Shown: in pieces, positions 8,604-17,517 of the stretch
Position numbering within the stretch: the stretch's first letter is position 1
Layout: each line of letters starts with the position of its first letter
Origin: Corynebacterium sp. P4-C1
Lineage (GTDB): Bacteria > Actinomycetota > Actinomycetes > Mycobacteriales > Mycobacteriaceae
Length of the DNA stretch: 64,000 bases
Direction of reading: 5' to 3'
Assembly (NCBI RefSeq): GCF_030503595.1
Contig: NZ_CP129966.1
Location: forward strand, 1,674,001 to 1,738,000
Translations under genes and position numbers: made by a program
Notes under the pieces: model-generated
What the model saw: only the letters and a program-made list of their open reading frames with translations
What the model was told of the DNA's origin: nothing
The model's database searches: none

Positions 8604-9431
8604 ATGTTCAAGAAGATCGCGGCCGCCGTGGCAGCTGGCTCCCTCGTTCTTGGCCTCACCGCATGCGGATCCAGCGAGAGCACCGATGCGGGCGACGACA
8701 AGACCATTCGCGTCGCCACCTCCCCGGGCCCGTACTCTGAGCTCTTCCAGGACGGTGTTGCGCCCATTCTGGAAGAAGAGGGCTACAAGGTCGACGTCCA
8801 GAACTTCACCGACCTCACCCAGGCCGACACGGCTCTCGCGGAGGGCTCCGCCGACCTCAACGTCGAGCAGCACACCGCGTGGATGAACGTGTTCAACGAG
8901 GAGAAAGGTGCGAACCTCACCTCTATCACCGAAGTTCCGACGGTGCCGGCGGGCCTGTACTCGGAGAAACACAAGTCCCTGGACGAGGTCGCTGACGGCC
9001 AGACGGTCGGCATCCCGCTCGACGGCTCGAATAAGTCGCGCGCACTGCACGTGCTTGTCGACGCCGGCTGGATCACCCTCCGCGACGACGCCGACGAGGC
9101 GCTGCTCGCAGAGTCGGACATCGCCGAGAACCCGCACAACCTCGAGATCAAACCGATGGACTCCGCGAACCTGTCGCGCTCCCTCCCCGACCTCGACTGG
9201 GCCGTCATCCCGGGCTCGATGAGCTACTCCGCCAAGCTCGACCCGAACCTGCAGCTCTTCCAGGAAGAACTGCGCCCTGAGCTGATCCTCGTCGCGGTCA
9301 CTACCGAGGACAAGAAGGACGCTCCGTGGGCGAAGGCTGTCGCTGAGGCGTATCGTTCTGACGAGTTTAAGGAGTACTTCAACTCCCAGAATGAGAACAA
9401 CTACTGGTTCCTGCCCGACTCCCTGAAATAA
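8604..9431 (+). CDS. metQ: Methionine ABC transporter substrate-binding lipoprotein
   Basis: A 275-residue NlpA/MetQ-family lipoprotein. The signal peptide ends in the lipobox LTAC (Cys near residue 21), giving a membrane-anchored methionine receptor. The domain shows the family features: IRVATSPGPYSE near the N-terminus, LNVEQHTAWMN, and IPLDGSNKSRALHVL. It is the first gene of metQ-metN-metI (14 bases before metN). An McbR-like operator upstream suggests repression when sulfur and methionine are plentiful. RBS GAAAGGA lies 9 bases before the ATG. Confidence 0.93.
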   Translation: MFKKIAAAVAAGSLVLGLTACGSSESTDAGDDKTIRVATSPGPYSELFQDGVAPILEEEGYKVDVQNFTDLTQADTALAEGSADLNVEQHTAWMNVFNEEKGANLTSITEVPTVPAGLYSEKHKSLDEVADGQTVGIPLDGSNKSRALHVLVDAGWITLRDDADEALLAESDIAENPHNLEIKPMDSANLSRSLPDLDWAVIPGSMSYSAKLDPNLQLFQEELRPELILVAVTTEDKKDAPWAKAVAEAYRSDEFKEYFNSQNENNYWFLPDSLK

Positions 9432-9445
9432 ACGAACTGGCTTCC

Positions 9446-10258
9446 ATGACTGACGCTGTCGTATTCGACCATGTCGGCAAGGTGTTCCCGACGCGGGATA
9501 GTTCCTTCGCCGCCCTCGACGACATCAGCTTCACTGTCCCCGAAGGCAGTGTCACCGGTGTCGTGGGCACCTCGGGTGCCGGCAAATCCACGCTGATCCG
9601 GATGGTGAACGGTCTGGAGACCCCGAGCTCCGGCGCTGTCACCGTGCACGGGCAGCAGCCGGCTTCCTTGAGCACGTCCGAGCTGCGTGAGCTCCGCCGG
9701 AAAGTCGCCATGGTCTTCCAGAGCGTCAATCTCCTGGAAACGAAAACGGTCGCCGAGAACGTGGCCACGCCGTTGAAGCTGACCAAGACGCCGAAGAGTG
9801 AGATTGAACGCCGCACCGCTGAGGTGCTCGAGTTGGTCGGGCTCACCGTCCGCGCCCAGCACAAGCCGCGGCAGCTCTCCGGCGGACAGCGGCAGCGCGT
9901 GGGCATCGCCCGTGCGCTTGTCACGGAGCCCACGATGCTGCTTTGCGACGAGCCGACCTCCGCCCTCGACCCCATCACCACTTCCCAGATCCTCGATCTG
10001 CTCCGCAATATCAACGAAGAACTCGGCGTGACGATCTTGATCATCACCCACCAGATCGACGTGATTGCCCGCCTGGCCGACAATGTGGCGGTGCTCTCCG
10101 AGGGCCGTCTTGTGGAATCCGGCCCAGTGGCACACGTCTTCGCGGACCCGCAGCACGAATTGACCCAGAAATTCGTGGACACCGTAATCCCGCCCGAACT
10201 CGATGACACCGCGCGTGAGGCTCTCTCCCGCGCACTGGTGAAGAACAGCGAGGTGTAA
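9446..10258 (+). CDS. metN: Methionine ABC transporter ATP-binding protein
   Basis: A 270-residue ATPase that powers methionine import. Walker A is GTSGAGKSTL, the signature is LSGGQRQRVGIARAL, and Walker B is MLLCDEPTSALDP, followed by ITHQ with the switch His. The C-terminal regulatory ACT-like domain of some MetN proteins is mostly missing: the protein ends about 40 residues after the switch region. It lies between metQ and metI with 4-14 base gaps, so the three genes are one operon. Confidence 0.93.
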   Translation: MTDAVVFDHVGKVFPTRDSSFAALDDISFTVPEGSVTGVVGTSGAGKSTLIRMVNGLETPSSGAVTVHGQQPASLSTSELRELRRKVAMVFQSVNLLETKTVAENVATPLKLTKTPKSEIERRTAEVLELVGLTVRAQHKPRQLSGGQRQRVGIARALVTEPTMLLCDEPTSALDPITTSQILDLLRNINEELGVTILIITHQIDVIARLADNVAVLSEGRLVESGPVAHVFADPQHELTQKFVDTVIPPELDDTAREALSRALVKNSEV

Positions 10259-10262
10259 CAGC

Positions 10263-10949
10263 ATGAACCAGCTCAACACGTGGTGGCGCGACACCACCGG
10301 CTCCCGCGTCACTCCGGAGATGTACCTCGACTCCTTCGGCGAGACCCTCTACATGGTGGGCATTTCCCTGTTCCTCGGCGCATTGTTGGGCATCCCGCTG
10401 GCGCTTGCTTTCGTGATCACCCGGCCGGGGGGCTTGAAGCCCAACAAGTTCATCTACGGCGTTCTCAATGTGGTCGTGAACATCATCCGTTCGCTGCCGT
10501 TCATCATCCTGCTAGTGGCGATCACGCCGTTCACCCGCGTCATTGCGGGGACCGCCATCGGCACCACCGCGGCGCTCGTCCCGCTGACCTTGTATATCGC
10601 CCCGTTCATCGCCCGCCTCATCGAGCAGTCCCTGCTGGAGGTCAACCCCGGCATCACCGAGGCTGCCGATTCCATGGGCGCCAGTCTCTTCCAGACCATC
10701 AGGTACTTCCTGCTGCCGGAGGCGAAGTCATCCATCATTCTCGCCGTCACCACGGCAACGATCGGCCTGATCTCCGCCACGGCGATGGCCGGCACGATCG
10801 GCGGCGGCGGCGTCGGCGACCTTGCGATCTCGTACGGCTACCAGCAGTTCGACTCGATCGCGATGCTCACGACGGTGGTGCTCCTCATCATCATCGTCCA
10901 GGCCATCCAGTCCATCGGCAACACCCTTGCCCGCCGAGCGCGGGCCTAA
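10263..10949 (+). CDS. metI: Methionine ABC transporter permease
   Basis: A 228-residue inner-membrane permease with about five helices and the EAA loop ITEAADSMGASLFQTI that docks MetN. The family motif NVVVNIIRSLPFIILL is present near residue 70. It completes metQNI and is followed by the 21-bp inverted repeat at 10981-11041. Confidence 0.94.
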   Translation: MNQLNTWWRDTTGSRVTPEMYLDSFGETLYMVGISLFLGALLGIPLALAFVITRPGGLKPNKFIYGVLNVVVNIIRSLPFIILLVAITPFTRVIAGTAIGTTAALVPLTLYIAPFIARLIEQSLLEVNPGITEAADSMGASLFQTIRYFLLPEAKSSIILAVTTATIGLISATAMAGTIGGGGVGDLAISYGYQQFDSIAMLTTVVLLIIIVQAIQSIGNTLARRARA

Positions 10950-10980
10950 CCAGCACTGCCGGACCCTACGCACACAAAAA

Positions 10981-11041
10981 CCAGCTACTTGGATCCAGCT
11001 AGTTGCCCCTTTTAGGCGAATAGCTGGATCCAAGTAGCTGG
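10981..11041. repeat. Perfect 21-bp inverted repeat with 19-base loop
   Basis: The arms at 10981-11001 and 11021-11041 are exact reverse complements. Each arm contains the core TAGCTGG twice, separated by ATCCAAG. The element sits between convergent metI (+) and metE (-). On the minus strand the stem is followed by TTTTTGTGTG, which fits a terminator; on the plus strand the tail is only ATGTTTATCT. It may serve both operons. Confidence 0.8.
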
Positions 11042-11094
11042 ATGTTTATCTCGGGACCAAGTTCTCGGGACCGAGCACTCACCTATCGACGAAA

Positions 11095-11126
11095 CCCCCG
11101 GCAACCATCCACGTGGTTGCCGGGGG
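11095..11126 (-). terminator. Hairpin terminator after metE
   Basis: CCCCCGGCAACCA (11095-11107) pairs perfectly with TGGTTGCCGGGGG (11114-11126) around a 6-base loop, and outer bases CGAAAC/GTTTCG can add to it. It lies 33 bases beyond the metE stop. No long T run follows, so termination strength is uncertain. Confidence 0.65.
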
Positions 11127-11159
11127 TGAGTCGTTTCGAGGGTGTGAGTCTTAGAAGCC

Positions 11160-13415
11160 TTAGAGGCCTTCGACGACCTCGTCGCGGGCGGCGACCATGT
11201 TGGTCAGGGCCGGCTCGACCTCGGCGTAGCCGCGGGTCTTCAGGCCGCAGTCCGGGTTGACCCAGAGACGGTCGGCCGGGACGTTGTCCAGGGCGGCCTT
11301 AATCAGTTCGACCATCTCCTCCTTCGACGGGACGCGCGGGGAGTGAATGTCGTAGACACCCGGGCCGATCTCGGCGTGGAAGGTCTCGTCGATGTCCTCG
11401 AGCAGCTCCATCTTGGAACGTGCGGCCTCGATGGAGGTGACGTCGGCATCCAGGCCGGCAACGGCATCGATGATCTGGCCGAACTCGGAGTAGCAGAGGT
11501 GGGTGTGGATCTGCGTGGTCGGCTGCGCCTCCAGAGCGACGAGGCGGAAGGCGCGGACGGCCCAGTCGAGGTAGGAGGGGCGGTCGTCGGCACGCAGCGG
11601 CAGGAGCTCGCGGAGGGCGGGCTCGTCGATCTGGATGACCTTGATTCCAGCCTTCTCCAGGTCGGCGACCTCGTCGGCGAGTGCGACACCGATCTGGTCG
11701 GCGGAGACGGACAGGGGCACGTCGTCACGCTTGAAGGACCAGGCCAGAATGGTGACCGGGCCGGTGAGCATGCCCTTGACCGGCTTCTCGGACAGGGACT
11801 GCGCGAAAGCGGACCACTCGGTGGTCATGGCCTCCGGGCGGGAGACGTCGCCGACGACGATCGGCGGACGGGTGCAGCGGGAGCCGTAGGACTGGACCCA
11901 GCCGTTCTCGGTGACGACGAAGCCGTCGAGAAGCTCGGCGAAGTACTGGACCATGTCGTTGCGCTCCGGCTCGCCGTGGACGAGCACGTCGAGGCCGAGG
12001 CGTTCCTGGAGCTCGATGACGTTCTTGATCTCGGTCTTGAGCGCCTCGTTGTACTGCTCGTCGGTCAGTTCACCGTTGCGGTGGTCGGCGCGGGCCTTGC
12101 GGATCTCGGTGGTCTGCGGGAACGAACCGATCGTGGTGGTCGGAAGCGTGGGCAGCCCGAGCTCCTTCTGGGCTTCCTGGCGTGCCGGGAATTCGGGCTG
12201 GCGCTGAACTGCGCCTTCCGGCAGCTTAGCCACACGGTCGGTGACTGCGGCGTTGTGGATGCGGGTGGACTCGGCGCGGGTGCGAACGGCGCGGTCGGAG
12301 CGGCCGAAGGCCTCCGGTGCGTTCTCCTCGCCGGCGACGAGCGCGGTGATTTCCTCGATCTTCTCGTCGGCGAAGCTCAGCCACGGTGCGACGTCGACCG
12401 GGATGTTCTTCTCCGCGTTGAGGGTGTGCGGCACGTGCTGCAGGGACGTGGAGGTGGACACGTGCGGTGCGTCGGCGGTGCCCAGCTTGCCCAGCACCTC
12501 TGCCTTTTCGCGCAGGTTGGCGGCCCAGACGTTGCGGCCGTCGATGAGGCCGGCCACCAGGGTGGTGTCGGTGCCTTCGAAGGCGGCAGCGACGCGTGCC
12601 GGGTAGTCGGCGTCGGCGTCGAGGGTCCACGGGGACAGGTCGACGTGGACAGCCTCCGGGGCAACCTTGGCCAGGGCGTTCAGGCCCTCGCGGGCGGAGC
12701 CGTACGGGGTGGTGACGTAGACGTTCGGGCGGTTCTCCGCGGCCAGGAGCTTGGACCATGCCTGCTCGGTGTACTTGGTCAGCTCGGTATCCGGGGTGGA
12801 CAGATCGGCGACCAGGGCGGGCTCGGCGACCTGGACCCACTCGACGCCGGCGTCCTTGAGGGCGGCGAAGACGGCGGCGTAGGCATCGACGAGCTTGTCC
12901 AGCAGGGACCATTCCACCGGCTTGGACAGGGCGAGCAGGGTGACCGGGCCGACGAGTGCCGGGCGGACGGTGTGGCCAGCCTCGCGTGCCTCCTCGACGA
13001 GGCGGACGATGCGCTCCGGCGCCGGGGTGATGTCCTGGCCGGCCTCGACCTCGGGCACGAGGTAGTGGTAGTTGGTGTCGAACCACTTGGTCATCTCGAG
13101 CGGCACGCGGGTGTCGTTGCCGCGGGCGAGGGCGAACTCCTCGTCGAGGTCGGTGCCGCCGGCGATCAGGCCGACGGTCAGGCCGGTCTCCAGCACCTGG
13201 TCATAGTAGGCGACGTCCGCCGGGATGGCGTAATCCTCGGTGAGGCCGAGGTCGCGGAGGTGGTTGTAGGTGTCAATCCGCAGGGCACGGGTCGTGGTGC
13301 GGAAGGTGTCGGCGTCGATGCGTCCGGCCCAGTAGGACTCGAGGGCGCGCTTGAGTTCGCGGTTGGCGCCGATGCGGGGGTAGCCCTCGATCGTGGCCTT
13401 GGGGAAAGTGCTCAC
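11160..13415 (-). CDS. metE: Cobalamin-independent methionine synthase
   Basis: A cytosolic enzyme of 751 residues, normal for MetE, which transfers the methyl group of 5-methyltetrahydropteroyl-triglutamate to homocysteine. The N-terminal half begins [15 protein letters not shown]. The C-terminal catalytic barrel carries the zinc ligands: [15 protein letters not shown] (Glu), THLCYSEF (His, Cys) and [12 protein letters not shown] (Cys). The start is GTG at 13413-13415 with RBS AAGGAG five bases upstream; the open frame continues further but only overlaps metF. It follows metF by 17 bases in the same operon. No MetH is visible in the window. Confidence 0.96.
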   Translation of the reverse strand: MSTFPKATIEGYPRIGANRELKRALESYWAGRIDADTFRTTTRALRIDTYNHLRDLGLTEDYAIPADVAYYDQVLETGLTVGLIAGGTDLDEEFALARGNDTRVPLEMTKWFDTNYHYLVPEVEAGQDITPAPERIVRLVEEAREAGHTVRPALVGPVTLLALSKPVEWSLLDKLVDAYAAVFAALKDAGVEWVQVAEPALVADLSTPDTELTKYTEQAWSKLLAAENRPNVYVTTPYGSAREGLNALAKVAPEAVHVDLSPWTLDADADYPARVAAAFEGTDTTLVAGLIDGRNVWAANLREKAEVLGKLGTADAPHVSTSTSLQHVPHTLNAEKNIPVDVAPWLSFADEKIEEITALVAGEENAPEAFGRSDRAVRTRAESTRIHNAAVTDRVAKLPEGAVQRQPEFPARQEAQKELGLPTLPTTTIGSFPQTTEIRKARADHRNGELTDEQYNEALKTEIKNVIELQERLGLDVLVHGEPERNDMVQYFAELLDGFVVTENGWVQSYGSRCTRPPIVVGDVSRPEAMTTEWSAFAQSLSEKPVKGMLTGPVTILAWSFKRDDVPLSVSADQIGVALADEVADLEKAGIKVIQIDEPALRELLPLRADDRPSYLDWAVRAFRLVALEAQPTTQIHTHLCYSEFGQIIDAVAGLDADVTSIEAARSKMELLEDIDETFHAEIGPGVYDIHSPRVPSKEEMVELIKAALDNVPADRLWVNPDCGLKTRGYAEVEPALTNMVAARDEVVEGL

Positions 13416-13432
13416 TTTATCTCCTTGTTGGT

Positions 13433-14404
13433 TCACTGTTTGGGTTCTATTCCGAGCCGCGACAGCAGGTCTTGCGTCACCGCCAGGTTGTTGTGGGTGT
13501 AGATGTGCAGGCCGCCCACGCCGGCGTCGAGAAGCGTGCCCGCGAGTTCCGCGGTGAGCTGCATGCCCACCTCGTATTCCTCGTCCGGGCTGCTGGCCGA
13601 CGCAAGCTTGTCGACGACACGCTGCGGCACCTCGATCCCCGACAGCACGCCCATGCGCTGGGCCCGCTTCAGGCTCGTCATAGGCATGATGCCGGGGATC
13701 AGGGGGATGCGGACGCCCGCCATCCGAGACTGCTCTGCGAAGCGCAGGTAGTCCTCCGCCTCGAAGAACAACTGGGTGATGGCGAAGTCGGCGCCGAGCC
13801 GCTGCTTCGACAGCAGGACATCCAAGTCCAGGTCGGGTGTGGGCGACTCGGCGTGGCCCGACGGGTAGCACGCCACGGACAGGGCGAGTTTGCCGGCGGC
13901 GAGGTGGAAGGCGTTTTCCTCCTCGATCTCCTGGATGAGGGTGAGCAGCTCAGTGGCGTACTGCAGGTAGCCGTCGGGCAGGCTGGTCTCCCCTTCCGGA
14001 AGGTCGCCGCGCAGGGCCAAAAAGCCGCGAACGCCGGAGTCGATGAGTGTGCGGATCCAGTCCGCGAGCTCGTCGGCTGGGCCGGCGGTGCACGCCAAGT
14101 GCGCGATGGTGCGCAGGTTGGTGCACTCGTTCAGGCGCGAGATGAAGTCGGCGGTGCCTTCCAGCCAGCCGGATCGCCGCGAGCTGGTCACGGCCACGTA
14201 GTCGGGGTTGTAGGTGGCGAGGCCGGTGATCAGTTCCTTGAGCTTCGCTTCGTCCGCGTCGTGGCGGGGCGGGATGAGCTCGAAGCTCAGAGCGGTTCTC
14301 GGTTCGCGCCGTGCGGCGGTCAAGACACCGCTGTCGGGTGCTTCGTCGAGGTGGTCCAAGGGCGCAGACGCCGACAGCCTCGACGAAAAGTGTCCTTCAG
14401 TCAA
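13433..14404 (-). CDS. metF: Methylenetetrahydrofolate reductase
   Basis: A FAD-dependent reductase that makes 5-methyl-THF, the methyl donor of MetE, whose gene follows after 17 bases. The barrel motifs are recognisable: ALSFELIPPRHD, HLACTAG (HMTC in most homologues), ALRGD, CYPSGH, QLFFEAEDYLRF and PGIMPMTSLKRAQRM. I chose TTG at 14402-14404 (323 residues, AAAGGA about 8 bases upstream). The open frame extends to a GTG at 14533, but that start has no spacing for a ribosome site and would add 43 residues unlike the family. The true start is therefore uncertain, and the 5' leader may be about 150 bases. Confidence 0.88.
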   Translation of the reverse strand: MTEGHFSSRLSASAPLDHLDEAPDSGVLTAARREPRTALSFELIPPRHDADEAKLKELITGLATYNPDYVAVTSSRRSGWLEGTADFISRLNECTNLRTIAHLACTAGPADELADWIRTLIDSGVRGFLALRGDLPEGETSLPDGYLQYATELLTLIQEIEEENAFHLAAGKLALSVACYPSGHAESPTPDLDLDVLLSKQRLGADFAITQLFFEAEDYLRFAEQSRMAGVRIPLIPGIMPMTSLKRAQRMGVLSGIEVPQRVVDKLASASSPDEEYEVGMQLTAELAGTLLDAGVGGLHIYTHNNLAVTQDLLSRLGIEPKQ

Positions 14405-14729
14405 CGAAGGAGTCCTTTCGTCTCGTCGGTTCAGGTGTTCGTTGTGCCGGGCACGTGGTGTGTCCGGCTGGCTGGGCTCAGCACTTGGAAACTGGTTGGA
14501 ATGTAACCCGGCCGCGTTTAAAGGTTCAATCACCTCTTTCGTTTTGAGCGCTCTTTGAGCAGTTCACGGCCGTTCCGCGCATGAATATAAAGCGCGAAAA
14601 TTCGCCGAAAATGAACCGAGCTGTCCACTTTTGCGTGTGTAGTTCGAAAGTCCCGGACGGGGTCGGCCGACTTCACTACTGTGGAGAAGCACGAAGCGTT
14701 GCCCACACGACGAAAGGCCTGAAGATCCC

Positions 14730-15428
14730 ATGAATCTCCGCAATATCCGCCTCGCCTCCAAGGTGGCGGGCACCTTGGTCAACCGGTACCGCGAGCTGAA
14801 CAACGAGCAGCAGCGCGACGTGTACGAAGCTGTGCGCCTGATGGCCCGCGGCGACAACGGCGCGGACAACGACGGCACAGATAGCAACGGCACGGCTGAC
14901 GACGGCTCTACCGGGGACACCGCAGAGGACACCTCCACCTTCAGCGCCGCCCGTCTGCAGGCCGGCGACATCACGCGCGCCGCCCACGCACGCCTCGACC
15001 GCCGCCGCGCGCAGTTCGAGGCGGAGCAGCTGGACAAGAAGGAGAAGAAAGAGCTGGAGAAGGCCCTGAAGAAGCAGGAGAAGGACGCCAAGAAGGGCAA
15101 GCGGAAGGGTATCGCCGTCGGCACCCTCATTCTGGCGCTGCTCGCGGCGATTGCGGGTGCGGTCTACTACTTCATCTTCGGCGGCGACTCCACGGCACCG
15201 GCTAAAAAGGCTCCGGTTAAGAAGGCTCCCGCCCCAAAGCAGGCGGCGAAGCCGACCGTGCTGCACACTCAGCCGCCGACAACGGGCTCGACCGGGACGG
15301 ACCACGGCCCGTTGAGCGAAGAACCGGCGGAGCGCGACGAGGAGCTGCTGAGCTCCATCGATGAGCAGTTGTCCTCGCTGGACACGCTCGACGAGGACGA
15401 GAAGGGCGCTGACGCCGGCAACCGCTAG
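14730..15428 (+). CDS. Hypothetical single-pass membrane protein
   Basis: A 232-residue protein that I do not recognise. Residues 1-45 form an amphipathic region, followed by an Asp/Gly/Thr-rich linker (about 48-72), a strongly charged Lys/Glu coiled-coil-like segment (about 95-128), one membrane helix (about 131-151) and an Ala/Lys/Pro-rich outer part ending in acidic residues. The topology is predicted as N-terminus inside, C-terminus outside. The ATG at 14730 has GAAAGG 13 bases upstream. The stop overlaps the end of the convergent TetR pseudogene by three bases. No function is proposed. Confidence 0.7.
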   Translation: MNLRNIRLASKVAGTLVNRYRELNNEQQRDVYEAVRLMARGDNGADNDGTDSNGTADDGSTGDTAEDTSTFSAARLQAGDITRAAHARLDRRRAQFEAEQLDKKEKKELEKALKKQEKDAKKGKRKGIAVGTLILALLAAIAGAVYYFIFGGDSTAPAKKAPVKKAPAPKQAAKPTVLHTQPPTTGSTGTDHGPLSEEPAERDEELLSSIDEQLSSLDTLDEDEKGADAGNR

Positions 15429-15984
15429 CTCTCCCGCCGCCAGGCGGTGAGCAGGCGGCCGAGCAGGCGGCGCTGCACCTCCGGGTCGTGCTGGACGAGC
15501 TTGCCGTCCAAGGGGCGTGTGACCACGAAGACCTCGGCGGCGAAGTCGAGGGGCTTCAAGTCCGCGGGAACGAGACCGGCCGGCGCTGCCCTATCCAGGA
15601 CGTCCTGAAAGGCCACGATGGTCTCTTCGCGTTTCGCGGCCAGTTCGGCGTCGTCGTGCCAGTAGTCGAGGGTGATGGCGTTGACGAGGGGCCGACGCCG
15701 TAGTCGAGGAGGCCCCAGACGAGGTTGTCCCAGTGGGTGCGGGGGTCGCCGTCGAAAAGCGAGCGCGTTGTTTCGATCCTCTCCCCCAAGATTCCCAGCA
15801 ACCGCAACCCGCAGGCGACATCGAGGTCGGTGCGGGTAGGAAAATTGCGGTAGAGAGTGGCAATGCCGACCTCGGCGCGGGCAGCCACCGCCTCGAGTGT
15901 CACAGCGGACTCGGGTGTCGTGCGCATTAAGTCGCATGCAGCGTCAATGATGCGCTCGCGCCGGAGTTTCGCATCTGCTCTCAT
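15425..15984 (-). pseudogene. TetR-family regulator, frameshifted
   Basis: The N-terminal half reads as a typical TetR DNA-binding domain (RERIIDAACDLM, then VTLEAVAARAEVGIATLYRNFPTR) from an ATG at 15984, and continues to DYGVG near 15694. From there the family-like sequence resumes in another frame (LVNAITLDYWHDDAELAAKR) and ends at 15425. A G run of four at 15688-15691 (C run on the coding strand) would restore one 187-codon frame if it had five bases. This is either a true frameshift or a sequencing error. The gene is divergent from the ABC/YhgE remnant, which it presumably once controlled. Confidence 0.8.
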
Positions 15985-16074
15985 GATTCCCGCCTTGACT
16001 AATGGCTTTTCAAGGGGGACCATACGCTAGGAATAAACGATAGTCTAACCTCCACTTAAACAAGGGGTACCCCA

Positions 16075-16776
16075 GTGGAAACTATCCTCAGCGTCCGCGA
16101 CCTGGTTGTTCGCCGGGGAGACGCACCATTGAACTTCGATGTCACTGACGGACTCACGCTCCTCATCACCGAGCGCGAGTCCGGTGCGTCGACCCTTAAC
16201 ATGGCCCTCGCCGGCCGCTACCGCCCCAAGGGCGGCGAGATCGTTATGGACGGTAAGCCGACCTCCCCGCGCCAGCGCTTCAAGCGCGTGGTCATGGGCT
16301 CGTGGATCCCGGCCGTCCTGGTGGGCTTGGTGCAGGCCTTCAACCTGTGGGTCGTGCAGGACTTCGTGCTCAAGGTAGATCCGGTCCACCCGTTCCAGAT
16401 GCTTTTGGCCCTGGGCTTCATCGCTGCGGTGTTCAACACGGCGATCCTGGCCATTTACGCCCTGTTCGGCCCGTCTGTCGGCCGCCTGATCACGATGGTT
16501 TTGATGTCCCTGCAGCTGGTGGCATCCAACGGCCTTTACCCACCGGAGGTGCAGCCGAAGTTCATCCAGTGGGTCCACTCCTGGGACCCGATGCGCTACT
16601 CCGTGGACCTGATGCGCCACACGCTGTTCGGCACCCTGCCGGGCGACAACCGCGTGCACATCGCCATGACGGTGCTGGGGTGCGTGGGCGTGGCAGCGTT
16701 CCTGCTGGCCATGCTCGGATTCTGGAAAGAGCGCGTGCTCATGGAGAAGGACATCCACCCGCAGCTGAACGTCTAG
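16075..16776 (+). pseudogene. ABC ATPase / YhgE-Pip permease deletion fusion
   Basis: An intact 233-codon frame joins two unrelated parts. Residues about 1-66 look like the start of an ABC ATPase (ILSVRDLVV, ESGASTLNMALAGRY in the Walker A place, GGEIVMDGKP). From about residue 72 on, the protein is the C-terminal membrane part of a YhgE/Pip ABC-2 permease (four hydrophobic segments and the LQLVASNGLYPPEVQPKFIQW loop). Such loci usually carry tetR, a full ATPase of about 230 residues and a permease of 500-700 residues. An in-frame deletion near 16270-16290 would explain the chimera. It lacks Walker B and the signature motif, so transport is unlikely. Confidence 0.75.
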
Positions 16777-16803
16777 CTGGCCCAGTCTGGGCTATCGGCC
16801 CAG

Positions 16804-17517
16804 CTACTGGCGCTGCAGGTGTTCGAGGATGCGCCGCTCCAGCTCACCGAACGCCGGAGAGCTAAGCACCTCGGTGCCGCGCGGGCGGGGCAGGTCCACG
16901 GTGATGATCTCGCGGACGCTGGCGGGCCGGGGGTTGAGCACGACGATCCGGTCAGAGAGCATGATCGCCTCACGCACGTCGTGGGTGATCAGCATGGCGG
17001 TCCAGTCATGCTCGGCCCACATGCCCTGCAGCCACGTCTGCAGTTCGGAGCGGGTGAGGGAGTCGAGAGCTCCGAAAGGTTCGTCGAGAAGCAATGTGCT
17101 CTTTTCCTGCACAACGGTGCGCAACAGCGCGGCGCGCTGGCGCATGCCGCCGGAAAGCTGGAAAGGCAGGGCCTTCTCGAATCCCTCGAGCCCGAATTGG
17201 GGGAACCACTCGCGTGCCCGCGCCCGGGCTTCCTTTTTGGGCACACCTTGGACCTCAAGACCGAGGGCGGCGTTCGCCTCAATGGTGCGCCAGGGGAACA
17301 GCAGGTCTTTCTGGGGCATGTAGGCGGTGGTGCCGTCGAAACGCACCTCGCCGGAATCGGGTGTGTCCAGACCAGCGATGATGTTGAACAACGTCGACTT
17401 GCCGGCACCCGAGGGTCCGATCAGGGAGACGAACTCGCCTGGGGCTACATCGAAGCTGACGCGGTCGAGCACCTGCCGGCCGTCGAATGCGCGGCTGATG
17501 TCTTTGAGCTCAAGCAC
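16804..17517 (-). CDS. thiZ: ABC transporter ATPase, thiamine-precursor type (ThiZ-like)
   Basis: A 237-residue ATPase with Walker A GPSGAGKSTL, signature LSGGMRQRAALLRT, Walker B TLLLDEPFGALD and the switch His in ITHDVREA. It belongs to the nitrate/sulfonate/taurine ATPase group. It is the last gene of a three-gene operon whose leader is a TPP riboswitch, so the substrate is inferred to be a thiamine pyrimidine precursor rather than a sulfonate. Its start overlaps the permease stop by eight bases. Downstream, an imperfect hairpin between this gene and the convergent remnant (about 16773-16807) may end transcription. Confidence 0.85.
   Translation of the reverse strand: MLELKDISRAFDGRQVLDRVSFDVAPGEFVSLIGPSGAGKSTLFNIIAGLDTPDSGEVRFDGTTAYMPQKDLLFPWRTIEANAALGLEVQGVPKKEARARAREWFPQFGLEGFEKALPFQLSGGMRQRAALLRTVVQEKSTLLLDEPFGALDSLTRSELQTWLQGMWAEHDWTAMLITHDVREAIMLSDRIVVLNPRPASVREIITVDLPRPRGTEVLSSPAFGELERRILEHLQRQ

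Noticed and set aside
11343..13502. 719-codon plus-strand frame opposite metE
   Set aside because: A shadow of metE with Gly/Val/Asp-rich composition typical of an antisense frame.
14405..14600. Possible SAM or cobalamin riboswitch before metF
   Set aside because: None of the conserved core strings of these riboswitches could be found on the minus strand.
16045..16758. 237-codon minus-strand frame opposite the ABC/YhgE fusion
   Set aside because: His/Gln/Arg-rich shadow of the plus-strand frame, which carries recognisable membrane segments.
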